Below the pieces are notes generated by a model. It saw nothing but the letters and a program-made list of their open reading frames with translations, made no database searches and was not told where the DNA came from. 27,442 bases of DNA from Perkinsus olseni (Eukaryota; Perkinsozoa; Perkinsida): assembly GCA_013115125.1 (NCBI GenBank), contig JABANN010000466.1, positions 1-27,442 of the forward strand, in the 5' to 3' direction. The position numbers and the translations under genes were made by a program. This document shows, piece after piece, positions 18,840 through 27,442 of the stretch; the first letter of the stretch is position 1; every line of letters starts with the position of its first letter.

Positions 18840-19233
18840 CTACTCATCAACGAGTTCATCGCATGTTCGGCTGGCAGGAGGCATGTCCACCTCATTCGCC
18901 TCGAACCCGGACAATCCGAGTTGGAGTGTCGGCGAACGGCCACCGATAGTCCAGTCAATCCCCAATTGGCCATCGCATTCAACTTGAATGATTCAAGGGG
19001 CTCTAACAAGGTGCACCGTAGAGTTTAGGAAGCGCGTAGCACTCATAACACAACGAGGCACTCACAATTTGTGACTCAGAAAGCGTCAACACATGCTTGC
19101 TGCCTTCACGAAGTAGACCATCCAAGCAGGATACGAAGAACTCCTGGAAGATCACTCCTCGACGGGTGAATCTCGATCCTATATCCACAGAACCAGTTTT
19201 TTTGAGCGGGAATGGAATCGTAGCGTCTGACAT
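18840..19233 (-). CDS. Small hypothetical protein, two-exon model
   Basis: The model joins 19233-19017 and 18982-18840 through a 34-bp intron and gives about 119 residues. I do not recognise the family. Exon 1 begins MSDATIPFPLKK and includes RRGVIFQEFFVSCLDGLL. Exon 2 reads DGQLGIDWTIGGRSP and ends in an acidic tail, CDELVDE. The composition is protein-like, with no membrane segment or signal peptide. An alternative uses a stronger donor after codon 56 (GTGAGT) but leads into a basic frame that ends at the RPN5 ATG, which looks less like protein. The gene lies upstream of RPN5 on the same strand, and its start is only about 190 bp from the oppositely directed KH gene. It could be misjoined or partial. 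Confidence 0.4.
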
Positions 19234-19422
19234 GGCAGACTCAACGGATGACAAAAGCCAACACATAACCAGTTCAGAGTTCGGCCAACACCTCCACAAA
19301 ATAGGGATCTGGGCGTGCGCGATTGATTTCAAAAATGCGCGCGCCCAGAAATGGACTCAAGATTGGTTTGGTTGTCTGCCTGCTGGGTGGAGCAATGAGT
19401 TTCAGGAGGCCCAAAGATTTTA
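19234..19422. promoter_or_regulatory. Short divergent gap, possible shared promoter
   Basis: Only about 190 bp separate the minus-strand small gene from the plus-strand first KH gene, so any promoters here must overlap or lie side by side. I see no clear TATA box or initiator. The call rests on gene layout alone and fails if the small gene is not real. Confidence 0.3.
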
Positions 19423-21460
19423 ATGTCGGCTTCCGAGTCCGCCGTCGAACATCCGACGACCAGCCCGGCCGGCGTGGCTGTTGCTGCTCCGCTGGAGGCC
19501 CAGGGTGATACGAACACGCATGTAATACAGAGGATCCAGGGCTTGGCAGTACGGCAGACTAACGATAAGGTGTTCCAGGTTCCTGTATCCGAGAGTTCGG
19601 TCTCGCTTGGTGCGCATGCGGCGGAACTGGGTGGTGCCATCGGAGGGGAGAAGAGGTCCCGTGAAGAGGATCTTGTGGGGGCGGAAACTTCTAATGAAGA
19701 GCCCCCCACTAAGAAGGCTGCGAGCGAAGGAGAAGAGCAACCACAGAAAACAGGAGGGGCGGAGGTAACAAGGAATGCTACTGAGATGCAAAGCTCTGCT
19801 GCCGAGACCACTCCGCAAATTAACGGTAATTCGTCTAGTCGTTGCCTCGATCCACGGAGACGTATCGGTGCGCAGGTTCGACCCAAGCGGCTCCCATCGG
19901 GCCTTCAACACCACCGGTACCTTTTGGCCCTGCAGCTCCAGACGGACAGCTAGACCAACATCGATGGGGAGCTGATGCTGGCCCATTCCGTCATACGCTG
20001 AAGGTGCCGCAGCATTGTGTGGCCCAGATCATCGGTCGAGGGGGAGCCAACTTGACAAGTACTCGGAACACATCTCGATGTCACATTGAGGTAATCGTTT
20101 TGAGCTCATCATGCGCCCTGTTCGACGGCCTTTCCCTCTTCAGTGCGACCAGCACACGAAAGACCAGGGGTACTCGCTTTTCCACATAGACGGTAACAGC
20201 GAGGAAGACCTGCAGGTGAGCGCGTCACTGTCACACGCGGACTATAGATGCATGCCAGGCGGGCATTGATACTCGTTGACGAATCCTGTGCGAATAGTGC
20301 AAGTGTCCTCTATGCTTTCAGCGCGCGATCAGAGCCATCGAACGACAAACTAAACCCATGGAACCTTTGGAAGGTGAGATACAGCATGTCGTTCAAGTTC
20401 CTGATGAACGGGTTGGTGATATCCTCGGACCTCGCGGATGTGTTGTAAAGGTAGTAGGACGATTCTCGTCGTTACCTGCTTTGAAATTGTCTTCTCAGTG
20501 TTTCATGCGTCTCAGGTTATCGCCGATCGCACTGGGTGCCGAATCGATATGCAGCAGCGAGGCCTCCAGCGAGGCGAAGCGCGTGCCTGCAGGATCATCG
20601 GGAGCCCTGAGGAAGTTCAAGCGGGTATCCAGATGGTGGAGGGCATCAGGGACATGCTCATCGACGTTAAGGCTCTCATAAGAGAGTTCGAAGAGGCCAA
20701 TCCTAACTTCCGCAGAGATCAGCCGGATAATCGGTCCCCCTCTGGCTGGATGTCGAGTGGCAAGGGCAGCGGTTCATGGGAGAGCCTCTATGGTGGGCGG
20801 GCCGACTATGTGTCGCAGGCGGCATACGGAGGCTTTGGAGCTCAAGAAGCGTGGTCTCATCTCCTGCCGGCATCCGGGCCTATCGATAGGGCCGTTATTG
20901 ACGTTCCTGCGGACTGTGCTGGACTTGTGATTGGCCGTGGCGGGGAGAATGTGAAAGGACTGAAGTCGCAGTGTAGCCTGTCAGAGTGTCAAATAGAGAA
21001 GGGGGTGGATCAGAGGACTCCTCGTAAAATGACTCTGCAGGGGCCGGCAACGGGAGTTCAGGCAGCTCTTATGCAATTATCGATGAAGACCAATGGAAGG
21101 ATCGTCACCATCGTGCAACAACAATACCCAAACTATCAGCCACAACAGCAGCAGCAGCAGCCTATGATGCAACAACAGGCTCATCAAGGGCCGATGATGC
21201 AGCAGCAGGGATTTAACAATAATACCGGAATGCCGCCTCCGTCACAACAACCACAAGGATACGGTATGTCAGCAGTTGGTCAGGGCATGATGCAAAGTGG
21301 TGGTGGTGGAATGGACCCAATGGCTCAATACTATTCTCAATGGGCTGCATATCAACAGCAGGTTGCCGCTAGTAATCAGGCTAATGCGGCTGCTTGGAGC
21401 AAGTATTACGCGTCCATGGGGTATCAGCAACCGCCGTCGCAAGGGCCCAGTCCTCAATGA
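19423..21460 (+). CDS. Triple-KH, Gln-rich RNA-binding protein, FUBP-like (paralogue A)
   Basis: Five exons: 19423-19825, 19876-20090, 20144-20215, 20322-20450 and 20516-21460, giving about 587 residues. The N-terminal ~150 residues are charged and disordered, with basic patches (GEKRSREED, PPTKKAA) that may serve as a nuclear signal. Three KH domains follow. KH1 has GRGG in AQIIGRGGANL, KH2 has GPRG in DILGPRGCVVK, and KH3 has GRGG in LVIGRGGENVKG; all three keep the GxxG RNA-binding loop. The C-terminus is rich in Gln, Met and Gly and ends with MAQYYSQWAAYQQQ, like the tyrosine motifs of FUSE-binding proteins. The likely role is binding single-stranded RNA or DNA in splicing or mRNA control. 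The next gene is a tandem paralogue with the same intron positions across the KH region. Confidence 0.92.
21005..21361 (+). repeat. Near-identical tract shared with paralogue B (copy A)
   Basis: From GTGGATCAG at 21005 to 21361 the DNA matches 23794-24147 with only about eight small differences, including one 6-bp length change. Sequence just outside both ends is clearly diverged. It covers the end of KH3 and most of the Gln-rich tail. Confidence 0.85.
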
Positions 21461-22111
21461 CGATACGACCTCCTCCTGTTCCTCTGTCGCTCTCTACGTA
21501 CCATGCCGCGACGCGTTTTTTTTCCTGCTCTGTGGTCATCGCCTCTTCTTATGTGCTGGGTACCTAAAGTTCCCTCCCTGCTCACCTACTAGACCGTCTG
21601 CGTTGATCTAAGAGATGTCACATTCTGCAGTAAATATTCCAATTTGGTGGTTCTGTGTTGCTGAGTATAGTCAGAGTGGAAGGGCCGTCTCCTTTATTCA
21701 CCTCAGCAACTGATCGACAGATCACGTGCCACCATCGACAACCGCGCACGCCCTGGTGATCGCTTTTGATGAACATCGTCGTACGAGACGTGGTCATGTA
21801 AGCTTAAAGACCGTCCAATCCCAGGAACGACGGTTGGGTGTTGTGCTATCGCAGTCCTTGTTGCCCTCCGTACGGCTGGCGATTTCAGCACTGGTCAGGG
21901 TGCGGCACCGTTTACAGTCGAGCGAAAATGTGTGCTCGAGAAAGAGTCAGGGGAGGACAGTTCGTGATTTGCCGCAGAACCAGGTGTCTTATCAAGCGAA
22001 CGGTCCTCCATAGATGTCCGAGCATAGCTCGTTCGGACCAGACCATGCACCTTCGCTTTTATGACGAGACGCCTTGTTACGCGTGATTATGGTAGTCGAG
22101 TTCCCTTGGAA
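21461..22111. other. Spacer between the two KH genes
   Basis: About 650 bp with no recognisable gene. It should hold the 3' UTR of paralogue A and the promoter of paralogue B. An in-frame ATG at 22061 would add 17 residues to paralogue B; the later ATG at 22112 matches paralogue A better. Confidence 0.5.
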
Positions 22112-24249
22112 ATGTCTTCCAGCGCCCCCGAGTCGTCGGTGGCTGATGCTAACAACGCACCGGGCGAAAGCTCCTCAGCACCGCTCGCTGTCGACACTGC
22201 TGCTACCGATGCAACACCTGCTGAGAGTAAGGCGACGGAGCCGGAGATGGGCATCAACCAGGTACTAGGATGGGAGGTGCCTGTTGGGTTCAGGGTTTGT
22301 AATGAGCATCGCCTTAGGAATCTGGTACTGCTTCTGCTGAGGCCCAGCCTACTCCTGAGGATGGCAAACAGAGAGAAGTGAGCGGAACTGAATCGACTGT
22401 TGATGGCACTGCCGGAGGGGAGAAGAGGGGTCGTGAGGAGGGCGCTGTGGAAGCTACAACGCCTACTGAAGAGCCTCCTACTAAGAAGACTGCGACCGAG
22501 GGAGGAGAAAAAACGCAGAAAACAGGAGAGGCGCTCAAGAGGGATGCTACTGAGGTGCAAGGCTCTACCGCCGAGACCACTCCGGATACTCACGCCCAGC
22601 TTGAGACTAACGCCACCGGTAGGAGTAACCTCCAGGGCGAAAGCTGCTCATAGTCCGAAGTGACCGGTTATCGTATCGTGTCTTCAGAAGGTAAAGCAGT
22701 TACCGCCACACCGCCTTCCAGTGCTGATGCTGCCCGCACTCCGTCTCCGGCCGCCGCTGTGGCCTCTGTTGAATCTGCTGGCCGGCCCATTGGTCCTGCA
22801 CCATTTCCAGCTGGCGTCGACGCCCACCACTGGGGACCTGATGCCGGACCGTTCCGTCATACTGTGAAAGTTCCGCAGCACTGTGTGGCACAGATCATCG
22901 GTAGGGGTGGGGCAAACTTGATGAGTACTCGGAACACCACTCGCTGCCACATCGAGGTGAGGCCGCTCCATACTTTGGCCAATGATCAAGGAACGGGCTT
23001 CCATTTCAGTGTGACCAGCATACGAAGGACAGTGGGTATTCTCTATTCCATATCGATGCCGAGAACGAACAGGACCTCCAGGTAGGAATAGTCAGAATCG
23101 CGCTGCTTTGCTCGTGGACGAGGTGTCTGTTAGCGCGGCATCCGAGCTATTGAGCGCCAAACAAAGCCGATGCATCCTCTGGAGGGCGAGATACAGCAGG
23201 TCGTGATTGTGCCGGATGAGCGGGTTGGCGATATCCTAGGACCACGGGGATGCGTGGTCAAGGTGAGATCAGCGTGACTCTGTGTCGATGAGCTACTGAC
23301 GATGGTCTTGTAGGTCATATCGGACCGCACCGGCTGCAGGATTGACATACAGCAACGGGGCCTTCAGCGTGGGGAACCGCGAGAGTGCCGCGTTGTCGGC
23401 ACGGCCGAAGAGGTCCAGGCCGGTATGCAAATGGTGGAGGGCATCCGGGACGGCAGCGTCGATGTCAAGGCGATCATTCGAGACTTCGAGGTGGCCAACC
23501 CCGCGTTCAGGCGTGAGCAGGAGCTCCGCTCGGCTGGCGGGTGGATGTCTGGCGGGAAGGGCGGCAGCATGTGGGATAGTCCGTATGGTATGAGAGGTAT
23601 GATGCCCCAGCCTGCTTATGGTATGCCTGGCATGGATCCTTGGTCTCACCTCTTGCCCGCGTCGGGACCCATCGATAGAGCCGTTGTTGACGTACCCTCT
23701 GATTGCGCTGGGCTTGTTATCGGCCGTGGTGGGGAGAACATTAAGGGCATGCAAGCTGACTGTAGCCTGTCAGAATGCCAGCTTGAAAAAAGTGTGGATC
23801 AGAGGACTCCTCGTAAAATGACTCTGCAGGGGCCGGCAACGGGAGTTCAGGCAGCTCTTATGCAATTATCGACGAAGACCAATGGAAGGATCGTCACCAT
23901 CGTGCAACAACAGTACCCAAACTATCAGCCACAACAGCAGCAGCAGCAGCCTATGATGCAACAACAGGCTCATCAAGGGCCGATGATGCAGCAGCAGGGA
24001 TACAATAATAATACCGGAATGCCGCCTCCGTCACAACAAGGATACGGTATGTCACCAGTTGGTCAGGGCATGATGCAAGGTGGTGGTGGTGGTGGAATGG
24101 ACCCAATGGCTCAATACTATTCTCAATGGGCTGCATATCAACAGCAGATGAATGTCAGCAACCAGCAAAATGCCGCTGCTTGGAGGAACTACTATGCTTC
24201 AGTGGGAAATCAGAATCCCCAGACTCCTCCCTACCGAGGTGGTCAATAA
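22112..24249 (+). CDS. Triple-KH, Gln-rich RNA-binding protein, FUBP-like (paralogue B)
   Basis: Six exons: 22112-22261, 22318-22618, 22688-22956, 23010-23081, 23134-23262 and 23314-24249, giving about 618 residues. The domain plan matches paralogue A: a disordered charged N-terminus (GGEKRGREEG, PPTKKTA), KH1 with IIGRGGANL, KH2 with ILGPRGCVVK, KH3 with VIGRGGENIKG, then a Gln/Gly/Met-rich tail. The introns after KH1, inside KH1 and inside KH2 match paralogue A exactly in position and phase. The N-terminal intron (22262-22317) has no clear counterpart there. The N-termini differ strongly and the KH regions differ at many silent sites. The segment 23794-24147 is nearly identical to paralogue A. 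The gene arose by tandem duplication, and both copies look intact. Confidence 0.92.
23794..24147 (+). repeat. Near-identical tract shared with paralogue A (copy B)
   Basis: Partner of 21005-21361. The match includes third-codon positions, unlike the rest of the two genes, so it reflects recent sequence exchange rather than protein constraint. Confidence 0.85.
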
Positions 24250-25238
24250 CAACGCCGGTGTTTTTCCTCCTATGAACTTGAACGTATGATGATGCTTTGA
24301 CCTCGGTCAAGAGGGTAAGTCTGCTGTGAGTTAGCATCCTATAAAATTGAAGGTGATCGCGGCGATTAGTTGAGGTCTGCTCTTTGGTGCTCCCGTCCCT
24401 AAGGGTGGTACGGTTCAATCACTCAGTTGCTGCTCTTGAGAGGATTCCTACAGTCGCGCTCTGCGTTCTTGTCGGGTTCCGTCGCGGGCTGACTTCCTCT
24501 GTATTATCAAGTTGGCACACCGTCCCTCATGGTTCCTCGCCGCTCTGCGTTACATCGAGTTTCGCGATCTTTCGCCTTCAGATCAGATGCTATTGCACGA
24601 CTATGAGGCCTCATGTAAGCCGTCGTCCGTCTCAGCTTGCTTTGACTATGTTTGTCGCGACTAAGGTTGCGGGATAGAATTCTTGCATGAGTAAGCGGGA
24701 CGGTTCTTAGATGACCCATCGTTCGTTGGCCTTGTAGGATATGCTCCCTGGAGTCGTCGCTGCTTATTATCGGCATCTCATTGCGTTTCTTTGCGGGATG
24801 CGGCTTCCAGTGATTCGGGTCAAGTCATGCGACTTACGTACCGTTGACGACTGTTCTACTCGACTCGCGCCTCTTTTCGCTGGTGGCCTTCAGGGTAAGG
24901 GTCCCCCTTGCTAGCTCTCTCCTATGAGGAATACCTAACCTCTGTTCAGATCGCCGAAGACAAGCGAGGAACTGAACGAGATCCCCAAAGTTGATCGAGC
25001 CGACGCTATGATATATATAAGGCTTTTGCCAAATTCGCCTGCTTCGCTTTGTTTACTGTGGTTGCGTTATGAATCGGAATTTCTCCTCGAGCTGAATGGT
25101 GAACAACTTCCATGTGTGATTGAACCACCCTGGCGGGGTCGCTGAGCTCGCAACCGTCGCTAGCTTCGTAGTTCCCTTGTCGAGCCTTCTGAGTTGTTCA
25201 AGCTCTGCATATCGGCATTCTGTTCATTGGGAGGATTA
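24250..25238. other. Intergenic region before the succinyl-CoA ligase gene
   Basis: About 990 bp without a supportable gene. The small open frames here (for example 24384-24677) resemble no family. A TATATATAAGG-like string lies at about 25012-25022, some 215 bp before the ligase ATG. It is the best TATA-like candidate in the window, though a UTR intron or chance is equally possible. Confidence 0.5.
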
Positions 25239-26662
25239 ATGATGACTCAGCAGTTTTTCCGGATTCGTCCATCCATGTTGTCCACCTTGGTCCACCGCGG
25301 TGCTGCTGCCGTACCGCTTTCGAGCATGGCCGCCCGAGCTTTTTCCTCTACTGCTCGCGTGTGGGTCGACAAGAACACGAAGGTTATCTGCCAGGTGGAG
25401 CGACTAACACTGTCGAAGGGTATGTTTGCATGGCTGCTCTCTGTCGCTCAGGGCCTCACTGGAAAGCAAGGAACGTTCCATACTGCTCAAGCAATCGAGT
25501 ACGGCACCAAAATGGTGGGCGGTGTGAATCCGAAGAAGGCTGGAACCACTCACAACGTCGGAGGGAAGGTGGGCTCTGTATTATCCGGGGATCTTGTGGA
25601 GCGGCCATCGCAGGACTTACCGATCTTCGCCAACGTCATGGAGGCACGTCAAGCTACCGGGGCGGATGCTACCGTCGTTTATGTGCCGCCACCAGGAGCC
25701 GCATCGGCTTGCTTGGAAGCTATAGAGGTAATGAAGCACCTGCGTCGCTTAGGAGCCTTTGGAGCACTTGTTTCCCTCTCAGGCGGAGATTCCGCTCTTG
25801 GTGTGCATCACGGAAGGCATTCCCCAACACGATATGGTCAAGGTGAGATTTTCCCCCGCACAACCTTCCTTGACTGTGTGTCTGCTTAGGTGAAGGCCGC
25901 TTTGAAAATGGCAGGGGGCAAGACTCGTCTAATCGGCCCTAACTGCCCGGGCATAATCAAGCCCGGTGAATGCAAGATCGGTATCATGCCTGGCTACATT
26001 CACAAGAAAGGAAAGATCGGAGTCGTATCAAGGTATCGTCTTCGGCCTTGGAAGTTGCTTGTGCAGCTTCACGTGAGATTAATCATGTTGCTCTCTTTTA
26101 GGTCGGGGACTCTGACCTACGAAGCCGTAAATCAAACAACTGAAGTCGGTTTGGGTCAAAGCACTGTCGTTGGCATTGGTGGTGATCCTTTCAATGGCAC
26201 CAACTTCATCGACTGCTTAGAGAGGTTCGTGCAGGATCCTCAAACCGAAGGTATGTGCGTCTGATGTTCATCTATCTCGCGATCACTCAGGATGCTTTCC
26301 GATATATTTCCGCAGGCATAATTCTCATCGGCGAAATCGGAGGAGCCGCCGAGGAGGAAGCCGCTGAATGGCTCAAGCAGCACAACAAGGAGAACAAACC
26401 GGTTGTTTCGTTCATCGCGGGAGTAACTGCACCTCCGGGCCGCAGGTGGGTTGCCGTATAGCTCTTTCACGGTATACATCATGCTGCATTTCGTCTCAGA
26501 ATGGGACACGCGGGCGCTATCATCTCCGGGGGTAAGGGCACAGCTGCTACGAAGATTGCCGCGCTGGAAGATTGTGGAGCAAGTGTGGTTCGTTCGCCAG
26601 CCGACCTGGGTGTGAGGATGCTGGAGATGTACAAGCAGCGCTATCCTGACCGCTCTGTATGA
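25239..26662 (+). CDS. SUCLG1: Succinyl-CoA ligase, alpha subunit, mitochondrial
   Basis: Eight exons: 25239-25394, 25452-25568, 25614-25727, 25783-25842, 25890-26032, 26102-26250, 26316-26445 and 26500-26662. Phases close and give about 343 residues, close to the human 346. The enzyme makes ATP or GTP from succinyl-CoA in the TCA cycle, with a beta subunit not seen here. The CoA-binding part has [20 protein letters not shown] and YVPPPGAA. The ligase part has [50 protein letters not shown] and [18 protein letters not shown], where the His after MG is the phosphorylated one. The first ~45 residues are basic and rich in Ser, Ala and Arg (ARAFSSTAR), a typical mitochondrial import signal. The start is the first of two adjacent ATGs. 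The end of exon 2 could instead be 25556; the chosen site has a better donor but adds four residues. Confidence 0.97.
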
Positions 26663-27368
26663 GTTTTGAACGCAGCGGCGCTTACATTCATCTTCAATGC
26701 TTCTAATAACATTGTGTTCTGTGTAGTACGCTGAGCAAGATCATCATTTTTACGAAGTGCAGTAGTGTCTTTGCAGACTCGGGGTTGAATCGAGAGAGTT
26801 GGGTTTTGAGTTGTGACTAGCAATGGCCAGCTTGTGTTAAAAGGGGAGCGAGCTGCGATCGCCGGCAGAGGCTCGTATAGGGCGTCACCCTCTGCAGGAA
26901 GGAGAGCACTACAGTGGCGGGCCATGCTGTCAGCTCGGTCGAGCCGCTCCGTGGGGAAGGTCTGAAAGGCTGCGATTGCCGGTCTGCTATGCATGTTCCC
27001 TCTTCGTTGCATTTAGTGGAAGCAATTGACGCATGCCACTCATCGGAAGCCTCGCGCTAACATTTCGCACGCGGTCCCAATCCGGAAGTAGTACCCCCCG
27101 GATGGGCCTCCTTGGCAATTGGTTGAATCGTTACCAAACGCCTAGGTCGAATACGCAGTCGTGCGTCCGGTGATCAGTCAGTCGATTCACGACTTCCTAG
27201 ACAGCGAATCCCAACCCTGTGTATACCTGGAACAACTAGAGAAGTGCGTTTCTCGACATTCGGCGGTAGGTCATGAAGGGGATTGTTAAGTGTGCCCTGA
27301 AGGCACTGCCCTCAGTGAGATCGCGTCCTTCGATCCGAGGCCATACATGGAGATTGGCACTAACTACA
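26663..27368. other. Downstream region of the ligase gene
   Basis: About 700 bp with no supportable gene up to the second copy of the dispersed repeat. A 123-codon minus-strand frame (27012-26641) overlaps the ligase 3' end and resembles no family. It probably contains the ligase 3' UTR. Confidence 0.5.
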
Positions 27369-27442
27369 TTTGGAAAGCACATGTGCTTGGAGGTACAGTT
27401 CGAGCCGGAGTCGTTACCTCACCTTGCTCGTCCCCTATTTTG
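27369..27442. repeat. Dispersed 74-bp direct repeat, copy 2, cut by the window end
   Basis: Identical to 3610-3683 over all 74 bases that fit in the window, and in the same orientation. The left boundary is again at TTTGG; the true right end lies outside. Perfect identity 23.7 kb apart points to a recent mobile or actively homogenised repeat of unknown type. Confidence 0.9.

Noticed and set aside
25194-25238. Upstream extension of the succinyl-CoA ligase to 25194
   Set aside because: The codon there is TTG, and the extra residues are hydrophobic and unlike an import signal. The ATG at 25239 gives a normal transit peptide.

Overview
The window is nuclear DNA from a protist with many short GT-AG introns (mostly 44-60 bp). 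The best guess is an alveolate of the Perkinsus/dinoflagellate kind. This rests on gene structure, the mix of genes and an acyl-loading type I polyketide synthase, not on a database match. I see no bacterial operon, CRISPR array, tRNA or rRNA. Five conserved genes, one very large biosynthetic gene and one small uncertain gene are supported.

Layout: 407-2125 (+) is an intronless folate/biopterin-type transporter. 2126-4779 is non-coding, with a dense run of inverted repeats (about 2.4-3.2 kb) and one copy of a 74-bp dispersed repeat. 15298-4780 (-) is a 17-exon gene for a single megasynthase of about 3,071 residues. Its domain order is adenylation - carrier - KS - AT - KR - DH - ER - ACP - FSH1-type serine hydrolase. 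18698-16033 (-) is an 18-exon gene for proteasome lid subunit RPN5. 19233-18840 (-) is a small gene of unknown function. 19423-21460 and 22112-24249 (+) are tandem paralogues encoding triple-KH, glutamine-rich RNA-binding proteins. 25239-26662 (+) is the mitochondrial succinyl-CoA ligase alpha subunit in 8 exons. The window ends inside a second exact copy of the 74-bp repeat (27369-27442).

All exon chains were built by hand from splice signals, reading phase and remembered family sequences. Phases close across all 17 exons of the megasynthase, all 18 of RPN5, all 8 of the ligase and all exons of both KH genes. The housekeeping genes have no evident functional link to the megasynthase.

The megasynthase is the main point of interest. 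It looks like a self-contained line: an ATP-dependent loading didomain, one fully reducing module with KR placed before DH and ER, and a built-in FSH1/LovG-like release enzyme. The loading domain lacks the aspartate that holds an alpha-amino group, so its starter is probably a carboxylic acid rather than an amino acid.
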